Of a DNA stretch of 64,000 bases, positions 35,346 through 46,624 are shown in pieces (position 1 is the first letter of the stretch; each line of letters opens with the position of its first letter). The notes beneath the pieces were generated by a model. The model was not told the DNA's origin. It worked only from the letters and a program-made list of their open reading frames with translations, and ran no database searches. The stretch comes from Budorcas taxicolor. Its lineage: Eukaryota > Chordata > Mammalia > Artiodactyla > Bovidae. The DNA lies in contig NC_068910.1 of the NCBI RefSeq assembly GCF_023091745.1, positions 90,648,170 to 90,712,169 of the forward strand. The letters are read 5' to 3'. Position numbers and translations under genes: made by a program.

Positions 35346-36444
35346 ATATATAACTTTGTCCATAATCTTTTGAAAACTCAATCATTTACTTTAATACCAA
35401 ATGGAAGCCTACATTGTATACTTTTAAGAAAAAGTCCAAATCCATTAGCATGACACGGAAGACTCCAAAGCAAACTTTTTCCCCTGCCAACAGGCTCCAC
35501 TGTCTTCCTCCCATGTCTATTTCCAGTGCTGTCTGTACTTGGAAAAACACCACTCTCAAATCATGGCATCACTTAAGATTTGTGGATATGACCTTTTCTC
35601 TCTGTGGAGTATTTCCTGTGTATTCCAGCCCCTTCCTATTGTCAGCAAGTGACCAACATTCCCTTATATTGAGTACACACTTCTTTTGTGGCATTGCATT
35701 ATACTGATTTGTTTCCATGACTTTTTCCCAGCTAAATGGTACCTTGAGGCCAGAAATTTTTATTACTCAGTATTTGACTTTGAGCAGTTAGCACAGTGTG
35801 TGGAATGATAGACACTCAATAAAGCTTCAAGGGATTCTTGAAACTGAAATAACAGGATAATGGAGAGAATGCAGTCAAAGAAGCATAAACTTGAAGCCTG
35901 TGAAGTTGGAAAAGAGATGGTGATTTTGAAAGTAATGTGGAAATTGAGTTTATACTGATGTTAGGTGTAACATGAGTGCTTTAAGTTATGCTGAATTTAC
36001 AGAAGAAAAAAAAAACATTTTTGAGTCAAAAAGAGAGAGACTGATGGTATTGGATGGGGAGAGTGTGCAAGGTCCCTGGGGCAGTTAAGAGGCCCAGGGA
36101 AAGCTCTTACTAATAGAGAGTAGTTTGAATATCATTTTCTCTGAGACACTAGAATATAACAACAGGGGAAAGCCTACTTTTTCTGAAGTTCAAAATCTTC
36201 CATCTGATTATTCACTATTAAATTATGATTACTATGGACCTAAATATATAAGGTTGTTTTATAGATACAGAAAATGAAATCTTCATTTTTTATCAGAAAT
36301 TTGGAAACTATAAGGGAATCTACAAAACGGATGCAAAAAATACAATTGTCCTTGATAACAAGTCATATATGTTTTTTTAACAAGGAAAGTCTGTCTATAG
36401 CTCTAACACGACACTGATCAACACTTTTAAGGGGTTTTACTGAA
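35346..36444. other. Non-coding stretch with an L2 3' end
   Basis: 35730-35825 resembles an L2 3' end (CAGTTAGCACAGTGTGTGGA, ACACTCAATAAAGC). A 97-codon frame at 35414-35707 shows no domain and is probably chance. Confidence 0.5.
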
Positions 36445-36460
36445 GAAGATGTTAATAGAA

Positions 36461-37409
36461 CTGGTTCCAAATGGGGAAAGGAGTACGTCAAGGCTGTATA
36501 TTGTCACCCTGCTTATTTATTTATATGCAGAGTACATCATGTGAAATGCCAGGCTGGATGAAGCACAAGCTGAAATCAAGATTGTGGGGAGAAATATCAA
36601 TATAACCTCAGATATGCAGATGACACTACCTTTATGCCAGAAAACAAAGAGGAACCTAAGAGCCTCTTGATGAAGGTGAAAGAGGAGAGTGAAAAAGCTG
36701 GTTTAAAACTCAGCATTCAAAAAATAAAGATCATGGCATCTGGTCCCATCACTTCATGGCAAATAGATGGGGAAACAACAGAAACAGCCACAGACTTTAT
36801 TTTTTTGGCGAGAGGGGGGCTCCAAAATCATTGCAGATGGTGACTGCAGCCATGAAATTAAAAGATGCTTGCTCCTTGGAAGAAAGTTATGACCAACTTA
36901 GACAGCATATTAAAAAGCAGAGACGTTACTTTGCCAACAAAGTCTATCTAGTCAAAGCTTTGGTTTTTCCAGTAGTCATGTATAGACATGAGAGTTGGAC
37001 TATAAAGAAAGCTGAGCGCTGAAGACCCAATGCTTTTGAACTGTGGTGTTGGAGAAGACTCTTGAGAGTCCCTTGAATAGCAAAGAGATCCAACCAGTCC
37101 ATCTTAAAGGAAATCAGTCCTGAATATTTATTGGAAAGACTGATGCTGAAGCTGAAACTCCAATAGTTTGGCCACCTGCTGCAAAGAAATGACTCATTTG
37201 AAAAAACCCTGGTGCTTGGAATGATCGAAGACTGGAGGAGAAGGAGACATCAGGGGATAAGATGGTTGGATGGCATCACTGACTCAATGGACATGAGTTT
37301 GAGTAAGCTGCGGGAGTTGATGATGGACAGGGAAGCCTGACGTACTGCAATCCATGGGTTTGCAAAGAGTCAGACACAACTGAGTCACTGAACTGAGCTG
37401 GACTGAAAT
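36461..37409 (+). mobile_element. BovB LINE 3' part with 16-bp TSD
   Basis: Plus-strand BovB starting at CTGGTTCCAAATGGGG in the RT palm and ending GAGCTGGACTGAAAT. Perfect duplication GAAGATGTTAATAGAA at 36445-36460 and 37410-37425. The catalytic box is out of frame. Short frames remain at 36634-36843 and 36756-37022, separated by a G-rich expansion (GGCGAGAGGGGGGC, 36807-36820) at the same element position as the G15 tract. Confidence 0.95.
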
Positions 37410-37425
37410 GAAGATGTTAATAGAA

Positions 37426-38614
37426 GTCCTAATGAAAATGTGATTCAGAAGCGGAGTTCTGATTAAGTAACTTTAGAACCTTTTAAGAATTCTAGGAAAT
37501 AATGCTGTAAATAAACCTCTTCAGCTTTATTATTTCAACCTTCCCCCACCCCTGCCAAGACTCTTCTATTAACATCTCTAGAACAATTTTCTGAAGAATT
37601 TATCAAATTAAGTCTTCAAATGATCTTTTATTTAACATTTCATCATTAGGAAATACCATGCAAATAACTAAAAATATTCATTTATTTGATAATGTTCATT
37701 GTTGGAAATTAACCAAAAGAAATGGATTTTCTATTGTTCCTTATTGAAAACCTTATTTTTATAAAATTGCTATCTTATTATTGAGAATGATTTTGATTCG
37801 AAGTATTTTACTCAGTGAAACTTATTATGTGCCCTTGTGTGGCCCATTTTCACTTGCATTGAGAAAAGAGAGAGATGTAAATAGGGAGAGAATGAAAGAG
37901 AAACAGAAAGACAGAGAGAGAATCCCATGCACATTTTAATATTTTAGTACTTTGATAATACCTAGTTTCCTGAAGACAGACATGAAATAAAATAGAAGGC
38001 ATACATTTGAAAAAAATATAGAAACAACAAATGACAGTGTGACTTATGCACTAAAATTAAATCTACAACAAATATAAGAACATTAGTCTCTTGAGACATA
38101 CAGGCAGCTGCAAAGTTATTTTATATATTGCCAGGCAGAATTTGATTAGGCAGCCTTGTTTCTGTCTGCTTAAGGGCTCTGAATTAAAATTTTATCACTT
38201 GAAAATTTTAACAGGAGCCCAAGCTTCTGTTTTTGCATGCAATCCATCTTTCAAAAACACACATTTACATTTCAGAATTATTTCACTGCTATTTGTAACA
38301 ATGAAAGCTTCCTAAACAGGTCAGCAGTATGACAGGAATGTGGCTTCCACAATAAGAGGTTGTGGACTCAGTACTTGCTCATTTATCTTCAGCTTGTCAG
38401 TTATTTTATCTGAAACACAAACTTTTATCTGTAAAATATATGATAGGGAATAAAAATAGTTTCTAGGTGGCAGAATTTTTTTTAATGCATGAGATAATGT
38501 AATGAAATACTTTGAAAACTCTTCAGTCGCCAAGCAGACATGAATTATTATTGTCATATGATTGTATAACAATAATGATTGTGCAGGGAAAAAAATACAG
38601 TATTTGAAGAAAGA
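37426..38614. other. Stretch with no recognised feature
   Basis: AT-rich, with a purine patch of GAGA units at 37863-37922. No gene seen. Confidence 0.65.
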
Positions 38615-38745
38615 AAGCTGACTTTGAAGTCTGGCTATGCTTCGTGGCAGTTGTGGGCCTCTCTTTTCCAGTCCCCTCAGTGAGACAGATGCTAGCACCT
38701 ACTATATAGATTCCTGTAGGAATCAAATGAGATATTTGTAACAGG
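38615..38745 (+). mobile_element. MIR SINE remnant
   Basis: TTTGAAGTCTGGCTATGCTT, CTCAGTGAGACAGATGCTAG and CACCTACTATATAGATTCCT, then AATCAAATGAGATA follow the MIR order (core, GATAATAGTACCTAC-type part, GGATTAAATGAG-type part). Confidence 0.55.
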
Positions 38746-39715
38746 ATAATTGCTTCCTGAAGAACATATTAGGAACCCAGAGGCAGAATTCAGTTTTAGG
38801 AATAACTACGGTAAGGCGAAACTCAGTTCTAAAGCCACACATTGAAATAATCTATCAAAATTGCAAATATTTTTGTAAAGTTTGAAATTCTTTGTTTGTC
38901 AGTTGAAGAATGGAATTTGGTGGTCCAACAGCAACATAGGCTTACAAATAAATTTTAAAAGTTGCTGTATATACATTTTAGTCAATTTATTAATCACAAA
39001 ATTTTACCTTTGTTTCTCATTAATTTCAACCTCTTTCTCTTGGGCATACACACACACACACACACACACAGAAGTGTGCATGCCTATAATTTATGGTCCC
39101 TACATGCTGCCAAAGGTGGCCTGCTCTGCTAAGGCAAAAGGCAAAAGGCAGTCCATTGTCGTTTCAACATATATTTGAGATATTTCATTTTCATGGGTTT
39201 TTTTATACACAGTCATAGGGGGATTGCAGATGCTAGAATTATGTGCAGGTATGCAATGTGCTGCTTATAGGCCTCCTTTGTTTCCTAATGTATATGCCCA
39301 TTGTCTCTACAGCTTGTACCATCCTAGACTTGATGCAAGATTCCCAGATCTAATCTAGTGACAGCTTTATGTTCATGGTGGTTGTCAACCAGAGCATTTT
39401 TCTCAGAATGTGAATCTGAGTAGCCTTTTTTTTAAGGAATAGAATCAACAGAGTGTTACAGTACTGCTTTGATTTTTTTCTGTTTTCTATATACTTTCCA
39501 CATCCATATATACTCTTAAACCCATGCAAATTCACTCTCCTGATAGACACTTCAAAATGAAATTGTTTTCTAATCATGTTTGCGGAAGTGTAATACATTT
39601 TATGGCATCTCACATTATTATTATCATCCCTACCATCCCACGTACTAATGCTGAATTATATCTGTCATCCCACATCAGCAGCACAACTAAGTTTTCTTAT
39701 TTTTAAAATTTTGAC
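38746..39715. other. Non-coding stretch with a (CA)12 repeat
   Basis: (AC)n at 39047-39070. A small GGCAAAA duplication lies near 39134-39149. No gene seen. Confidence 0.75.
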
Positions 39716-40278
39716 CTCTTTTTTCATTGAAGTATAGTTAATTTATAACGTGTTGATTCAGGTATTCATCAAGTGATTTATACATATATACATATATAAC
39801 TTTTCTTTGTCAGTTTCTTTCACATTATAGGTTATTATAATATATTGGCTATAGTGCACTGTGTGATATGGAAGGTCTTTATCTATTTTATATATAGTAG
39901 AATGGATATGTTAATTCATTTTCTCCCACCCTGCTATCCCCTTTAAAAATCATGGTTTGTTTTCTATGTCTGTGAGTCTACTTCTATCTTGTAAATAAGT
40001 TCTTTGCATAATTTTTTAAATTCTGCAATGTGATATCTTATAATATTTGTTTTTATCTGCATGACATACCTCATTTAATATGAAAATCTCTAGGTCCATC
40101 CATGTTGCTACAAATGGCATTATTTTCTTCTTTTTTATGGCTGAGTGATATTCCATTATATATATATACACATATATATACATACACACACACACATATA
40201 TATACACAAATATATTTGTATGTATCACATCTCTATCCATTCATCCTTTGATGGACATTTAGGTTGTTCCCATGTCTT
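39716..40278 (-). mobile_element. Old L1 3' end, left part, split by BovB
   Basis: Minus-strand L1 3'UTR/ORF2 end (AGGTCCATCCATGTTGCTAC and GGCTGAGTGATATTCCATTA in plus sense are the typical reversed words). Contains an AT/CA microsatellite at about 40154-40215. Continues at 41887 after the BovB. Confidence 0.88.
40154..40215. repeat. Compound (AT)n/(AC)n microsatellite
   Basis: Alternating AT and CA/TA tracts within the L1 3'UTR, ending AAATATATTT. Confidence 0.9.
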
Positions 40279-41886
40279 TTTATTGTTGCTCTTCAGCTGC
40301 TTAGTCATGTAAAACCCTTTGTGACCCCATGAACTAAAGCATGCCAGGCTTCCTTGTCCTTCACTATACCCTGGAGCTTGCTCAAACTCATATCCACTGA
40401 ACTGGTGATGCCATCCAACCATCTCATCCTCTGTCATCCTCTTTTGCTCATTCCGTCAATATTTCCCAGCATCAGGGTCTTTTACAATCAGTTGGCTCGT
40501 CTCAATCAAGTGGCCAAAGAATTGGAGCTTCAGCATCAGTTCTTTCAATGAATACTCAGGGTTGATTTCCTTTAGGATTGGCTGATTTGATCTCCTTGCT
40601 GTCCAAGGGGCTTTCGAGAGTCTTCCTCAACACCACAGTTTGAAAGTATCAATTCTTCAGCACTCAGCCTTCTTTATGGTCCAACTCTCACATCCATACA
40701 TGACTACTGGAAAAACCATAGCTTTGATTAGATGGACCTTTGTCAGCAAAGTAATGTCTCTCCTTTTTAATATACTGTTTAGACTTGTCATAGCAATTCT
40801 TCCAAGGAGTAAGCATCTTTTAATTTGATGGCTGCAGTCATTTTCTGCAATGATATTGGAGCTTAAGAAAATAAAGTCTGTCACTGTTTCCCCATCTATA
40901 TGACATGAAGTGATGAGACCAGATGCCATGATCTTAGATTTCTGAATGTTGAGTTTTAAGCCAGCTTTTTCACTCTCTTCTTTCACCTTCATCAAAAGGC
41001 TGTTTAGTTCCTCTTCCCTTTCTGTCATTCGGGTGGTGTGATATGCATATCTGAGGTTATTGATACTTCTCCCAGCAATCTTGATTCCAGCTTGTGCTTC
41101 ATCCAACCCAGCATTTCACATGATGTACTCTGCATATAAGTTAAATAAGCAGGGGGACAATATACAGCCTTGACTTAATTCCTTTCCCAAATTTGAACAA
41201 GTACTTTGTTGCATGTATAATTCTAACTGTTGCTTCTTGATGTGCATGCAGGTTTTGCAGGAGGCAGGTAAGGTGGTCTGGTATTCCCATCTCTTTAAGA
41301 ATTTTCCACAATTTGTTCTGATCCACACAGTCAAAGGCTTTAGCATACTCAATGAAGCAGAACTAGGTATTTTTCTGGAATTCTCTTGCTTTTTCTATGA
41401 TCCACCAATGTTGGCAATTTATCCCTGCCTCCTCTGCATTTTCTAAATCCAGCTTTTACATCTGGAAGTTCTTAGTTCATGTACTGTTGAAGCCTAACTG
41501 GAAGGATTTTGAACATGATCTTGCTAGCATGTGAAATGAGTGCAATTATGAAGTAGTCTGAACATTCTTTGGCATTTCCCTTCTTTGAGATTGAAATGAA
41601 AACTGACATTTTCCAGTCCTGGGGCCTCTGCTCAGTTTTCCATATTTTCTGTCATACTGAGTGCAGCACTTTAACAGCAACATCTTTATGGATTTTAAAT
41701 AGCTCAGCTAGTATTCCATCACCTCTACTAGCTTTGTTCGTAGTAATGCCTCCTAAAACCCACTTGATTTCACACTCCAGGATGCCTGACTCTAGTTGAG
41801 TGAACGTATTTTCATGGTTATCCAGGTTATTAAGAACTTTTTTGAATAGTTCTTCTGTGTAGTCTTGCCACTTCTTCTTAATATCC
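40279..41886 (-). mobile_element. BovB LINE nested in L1
   Basis: Minus-strand older BovB of about 1.6 kb, 5'-truncated in the linker (CTTCTTCTTAATATCC). TGTCTT at 40273-40278 and 41887-41892 is the short TSD; the L1 reads continuously if the BovB and one copy are removed. Frames in element order: 41652-41918 (linker), 41116-41352 and 41141-41326 (RT, frameshifted) and 40657-41106. In the last frame the catalytic box reads RYAYHTTRM instead of RYADDTT, so both catalytic aspartates are lost by substitution. Confidence 0.93.
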
Positions 41887-42180
41887 TGTCTTGGCTGCTG
41901 TAGTGCTGCTATGAACACTGGGCTGCATGTATCTTTTCAAATTTTAGTTTCCTCCAGATAAATTTAAGGAGTGGGGTTGAAGGATCATATGGCAACTATT
42001 TTTAGTTTTTTAAGGAACCTCTGTTTTGTTCTCCATAGTGGTGACAACAATTTACTTTCTCAGCAACAGTGTAGGAAGCTTCCTTTTCTCTACATCCTTT
42101 CCAGAATTTACTATCTGTAGATTTTTTAATGATGACCATTCTGGCTGTTGCGAAGTGATATCTCATTGTAGTTTTGATTT
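41887..42180 (-). mobile_element. Old L1, right part after BovB
   Basis: Continuation of the minus-strand L1 (GTGCTGCTATGAACACTGGG, GGATCATATGGCAACTATTT, TTGTTCTCCATAGTGGTGAC, CATTGTAGTTTTGATTTG). Ends at about 42180 by 5' truncation. Confidence 0.88.
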
Positions 42181-42644
42181 GAACAACTAAGGTTTTTGAC
42201 CCTCAAAATGTATGCCTTCACTTCATCTTTGAAAACTGTTATATAGATTTGGAAAATAGTTTGTTCTCTACCATTAAAAAGCACACATCTGTAGGAATAT
42301 GACAGAGTATGCATAGCCACTCATTCCAGGACCAACAAGGCTGATCCTGTTGCCCTGGTAAACAGCACAAAGGAGTGCTGTGAGCCCAGCAAGGACAGTG
42401 TCCAAAATGCTTAGACAAGGCCTGCAGACAGGACACCTCTTATAGATGGGCTTCCTGAAGGACAATACCAACATTTACATTTTAAGAGGAAGCTACATCT
42501 GAGCCAGAGTGAATTGTCTGAAATGAAGTCAGCAAAATAAGAGGAGGAAACGAATGGTGATCAAGAAAGCAGGATGATTAGGGGTTAGTGGCTGGAGCCT
42601 TGCAGGACATTTGGTACTACTCAAATCATCCATAGGCATTTGCG
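42181..42644. other. Stretch with no recognised feature
   Basis: Slightly GC-richer (42290-42440). A 65-codon cysteine-containing minus frame there has no start context or domain to support it. Confidence 0.6.
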
Positions 42645-42857
42645 TGCTCAGTTACTCAGTCGGGTTCAACAGTTTGTGACCCCATGGACTATATCCCATC
42701 AGTCTCCTCTGTACAAGGGCTTGTTCCGGCAAGAATGTTGAAGTGGATTGCCATTTCCTCTTCCAGGGGATCTTCCCAATCCAGAAATCAAAACCATGTC
42801 TCCTGCGTCTCCTGCATCATAGGTGAATTCTTTACTGCTAAACCACCGGGGAAGCTT
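42645..42857 (-). mobile_element. Bov-tA SINE, diverged
   Basis: Minus-strand Bov-tA with body CTCAGTTACTCAGTCGGGTT and head end AAACCACCGGGGAAGCTT. More substitutions than its neighbours. Confidence 0.88.
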
Positions 42858-42866
42858 GTAGAGATT

Positions 42867-42969
42867 TGGTTCATGCCAAAAGGTCCTTGATATTCAGTCA
42901 TGTCTAAAATTACTTAACCTGGATCCAATAAGCTTATTCCAAATATCAAGGACCTTTTAGCATGAACCA
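42867..42969. repeat. 28-bp inverted repeat (hairpin) beside the SINE head
   Basis: Left arm TGGTTCATGCCAAAAGGTCC plus TTGATATT (42867-42894); right arm 42942-42969 is its reverse complement with one mismatch (27 of 28). The 47-nt loop contains the perfect 12-bp palindrome AATAAGCTTATT. It begins 10 bp from the SINE end and does not match a repeat I know. Confidence 0.93.
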
Positions 42970-43455
42970 TTTTGAACAAGATCTAATATCTGCTAACGAG
43001 TTGGAGAAGGAATAGCTATAGTGTAATCTTCCAAGTTAATTGTAGATGACTTAGCTTGCTTTTTTACCTGCATGAAGACAATGAGCAAAGAAAAAAAAAA
43101 AAATGATGAGACAATATGAGGAATAAGTGTCCTAAATGTATTACGAGAGAGTGGAAAGATCATAGAAAAAAATTTAGAAGCCATTGCTATAGAGTCACTT
43201 TATTTCTTAGTATTTCCATGTCTTTCAGAACATTCTGGAGACTTCCTAGTACTGTTTTGTCCTCTGACTTCTGAACCCTTGTTAAATGCACTGTCATCTT
43301 CATTCCCCACCAGCCCCCAGCACCACTGCCAGAAACTGTAGGAGACTGAGTTCTAACCCTGTACACTCAAACAGTCCTGACAACCAAACAGATTGACATG
43401 ACCCTGTTAAGAATATGTGCCAACACAGCAATGATAAAATCAACCATCAAACCAG
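42970..43455. other. Stretch with no recognised feature
   Basis: Contains an A13-type run near 43090. No gene seen. Confidence 0.65.
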
Positions 43456-43465
43456 AAAAGGGTCT

Positions 43466-43566
43466 GCTGCTGCTGCTAAGTCGCTTCAGTTGTGTCCAAC
43501 TCTGTGTGACCCCAGAGACGGCAGCCCACCAGGCTCCCCCATCCCTGGGATTCTCCAGGCAAGAAA
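43466..43566 (-). mobile_element. Solo Bov-A monomer SINE with 10-bp TSD
   Basis: A single Bov-A unit on the minus strand (GCTGCTGCTAAGTCGCTTCA to GGATTCTCCAGGCAAG), not the usual Bov-A2 dimer. TSD AAAAGGGTCT at 43456-43465 and 43567-43576. Confidence 0.92.
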
Positions 43567-43839
43567 AAAAGGGTCTAGACCTCTGTTATTCTGAGACAAG
43601 CATTAACTCCTCCATAAATATTTTATGAAGTATTTCCATTATTCAGTCTGTCTTTTAAAAAGCAATCTTTCACAGCCTTTGAGGAAGAAAATACCAAAAG
43701 TAAAAGCAGAGGTTTGAAAAAAAGGAAAATCTAGATTTAAAAATCTAGTCTTTCACAGATATTGTTCCCAAAGGAACACCATGATAAATCACCTGAATAC
43801 CAATCTTATATTCTCAGAGTCTGTTTCTTCAGGAACCTG

Positions 43840-46620
43840 ATCTGCAAAAGCTGATCCAAAAAATAGTACTAGAAAGCAAGTGCCAAAGCAGGATTTTGGT
43901 GTTGGATGACCAACCTCCAGACTTTTATGAGGATCTTATCACCCAGGTGGAGCATTGAATCTGTCCTGACATATAATACTGACATGATTACTAAAATTTT
44001 CACCAGTGGTGCACTGCGAATTGATTCCAGTGAAGGGGAAGGGAGTGATGGTTGCAGTGCTTTAGGTGTTTAAGAAGTGCTGGAAACAACAGTAATTATG
44101 ACAACAGTGAACTTGGAGAACTATTGCTGGGAGTATTCAGTGCACTGGAAAAGCCAATAAAAGATGGAGAGTGATTAATAACCACTTTTGGTGGCTCAGA
44201 AGTTAAAGCATCTGCCTGCAATGTGGGAGACCTGGGTTCGATCCCTGGGTCAGGAAGATCCCCTGGAGAAGGAAATGGCCGCCCACTCCAATATTCTTGC
44301 CTAGAGAATCCCATGGATAGGGGAGCTTGGTAGGCTACAGTCCACGGGGTCACAAAGAGTCAGACACGACTGAGCCACTTCACTTCACTTTTAAGGCTGA
44401 TTATGAAAGTCGGAGGATTTTCCTGGCAGGACAGAGACTCCCTTCTTACATAACCAGATAGTCATTTTCTTCCTGGTTGAAACAAGAGGACACTGTTTAC
44501 CAAAATAATGAGGAATGCCATGGTGAGATGGACACCAGTATCACCAAGAAGCTCAGTCATGATCCTCCTTTGTAGGGTAAAACTAACAGTATGAGATGCT
44601 TTTATAAAACTATGTTCAACTGGATTGATAGATTCTCAGAATAATAAAGGCCCACCAGTGCACTTAGTTGCAGAAGCCAAGTGTGAACAATGATTCTAAT
44701 GAGTGATAAGGTTGCAGTGTCAGCTGTGAGGGCCTGACCTACAGATTGCTTGGAGATGCTTAATAGGACTAAAGAAACCTGTGATGCCCAATAAGTGTTT
44801 GTTCAATTTGTACAAACAAGAATTCAAGTGTAGGTCAGAAGGCTAAGGGAAGCAATCCCATTAAAAATTTATAATCTATTCCTAATATCCAGAACTGAGC
44901 AGTTTTCAGACCCAGATCTGCTGAATAAGGCACAAGTTTTGTCCCCAGGAGGAAGGATCCTGTTCAACCCCAATATGCGTATGCGGTGATTATTTCCCCA
45001 GAATTGGTCCAAAGGGCGTGTAGCTAAATTGGAGTAAGGGATGAACTCATACATTTCAAAGACTGTTGGACATAGAATTTGAATCATTACAAGTTGGGTT
45101 TCTTGGAAACAGATATTTAGATGTTATTTAATGTGCAGTATTTTTGAGACTACTAAGAATTTAAAAATGTGGAAACGAGAGGCAAGAAACAAAAGCGTCA
45201 GAAGTTGAAGCTGAGTGTTATGATGGCAACAGAGTTGGCCAACTCTACAAAGTCTACAGAGAGTTAGGGAGATAGAATAGCCCTATAGAGTTGTCTTAAA
45301 TTGACCTGTTATGATAGAATCTTTATCTTCTCTCACCTGATGAGTCCCTGGAAGTGGACTGCCCAGAGAAAGAGCATGACTTTTGGTAAAGTGAATTTCT
45401 GCAGCTAAGGCTGTTCCTGAAGAGATGCTCAACAGCTGGGACATCAAGTCCCTTATAGAAGGGAATATGGATGGCATTTCACCACAACCAACATGACGTG
45501 AACTTTGATACCTGATAATGATTCCAGTCCTTCCTCAAAGGGTCCTAAGCCGTTTACTCAGATAACTTCACATTGGGGTAAAGGGACTACTGAGTAATTA
45601 TTAGATATCGAGGATATCAGTTTGCTCTGATGGTGATATTTGTGGACTTGAAGGATTGCAGCAGCATCACTGACCCTATGGTAGAGTAGATGCATACCTA
45701 TATGAATCTACCTATATGCATACCTATATGCATCCAAATAAAACATTAGTGAGTTCTGAACCAGATCCAACTCACAGTAGTTCTACTAATTCTACAGACC
45801 CAAGGTTCAATTTCCAAGATGAAAATGTAAAATTGGAATGAACATACTTAGAGATGAGCAGAACCCCAAACACTGGCCCCTTGACCTCTGTGGTAAGAAC
45901 CATTACAGTAAGAAAAGTCAAGTGAAAGTCTCTATCACAACTCACCCCACTTCTGGCCAAGAGAATATATCAAAGACAATACTGCATCCTACAGGGAATA
46001 ATAGAGACTGCTGTCATCTGTTAAGATCCGAATAATTCAGCAATGGTAATTTTTGATTATATAGCCATTTAATTTACTATCTTGAACTCTATAAAAGCCA
46101 AAGAGATACAGAAGAATGGTAGTGGGTTACCATAAACTCAACTAATAGGAAACCCAAATAAACCTGTTGTACCTAATGTGATATTTTTGATGCAATAGCT
46201 TAACAAGTTATCTAATACATAGTATATGGCCACCAATCTGGTAAATGCATCTTGCGCTATTCCTCTCAAGAAGCAGGATAAACAGTATGTGTTCACATAG
46301 GACAAACGCGAGTATATGTACATTTATCATCTTTCCCCCATGGTTATACGATCTTAACCTCTATTAAAATATAGTTGGAAGGGACCTGGAAAATCTGGAT
46401 ATTCTTCAAAGTGTGTAATGGTCTCATGACATATTGATGACATCATGCTATTTGGAGTGGATGAGCAAGAAGGGGCAAGTATGTTGGAAACCTTCTTAAA
46501 ACACAAGTGCTCCAGAGGGTAGTAGATTAAACCCTAATACAATTCAGACACCTACAGAATCAATAAAAATTTGGGGGCTTCGGTCATCAGGGGAATGCTA
46601 AAACATATCCTTCAAAATAA
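43840..46620 (+). pseudogene. pol: Decayed ERVL-type (class III) endogenous retrovirus internal region with pol remnant
   Basis: An ancient provirus body with no long ORF. The best part is reverse transcriptase at about 46050-46600, read across frameshifts and stops. In order I see a segment with NAS/IPLKKQDKQYVFT, a degenerate LPQGY-like stretch, RDLENLDIL, and the catalytic box HIDDIM encoded at 46430-46447, followed by LFGVDEQEG and TFLKHKCSRG before two stops. The spacing fits ERVL pol. 45850-46040 resembles the start of pol. The left limit (a possible LTR end and primer site near 43840) is inference. A Bov-tA at 44190-44385 interrupts it. The right end stops at an old L1. It cannot encode a working protein. 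Confidence 0.65.
44190..44385 (+). mobile_element. Bov-tA SINE inside the ERVL body
   Basis: Plus-strand Bov-tA with a well-kept B-box-like word GGTTCGATCCCTGGGT and a CACTT-repeat tail. 7-bp TSD CACTTTT at 44183-44189 and 44386-44392. Confidence 0.92.
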
Positions 46621-46624
46621 AGGA

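Noticed and set aside
35414..35707. A 97-codon frame as a small host gene
   Set aside because: No domain, no start or splice context, and it lies beside an L2 remnant; length is within chance.
42239..42474. Cysteine-rich minus-strand small protein
   Set aside because: Two overlapping frames of 65 and 66 codons exist with no supporting signal peptide, domain or flanking gene structure.
44219..44250. tRNA gene, suggested by the B-box-like GGTTCGATCC
   Set aside because: It is the tRNA-derived head of a Bov-tA SINE; no cloverleaf or anticodon arm is complete.
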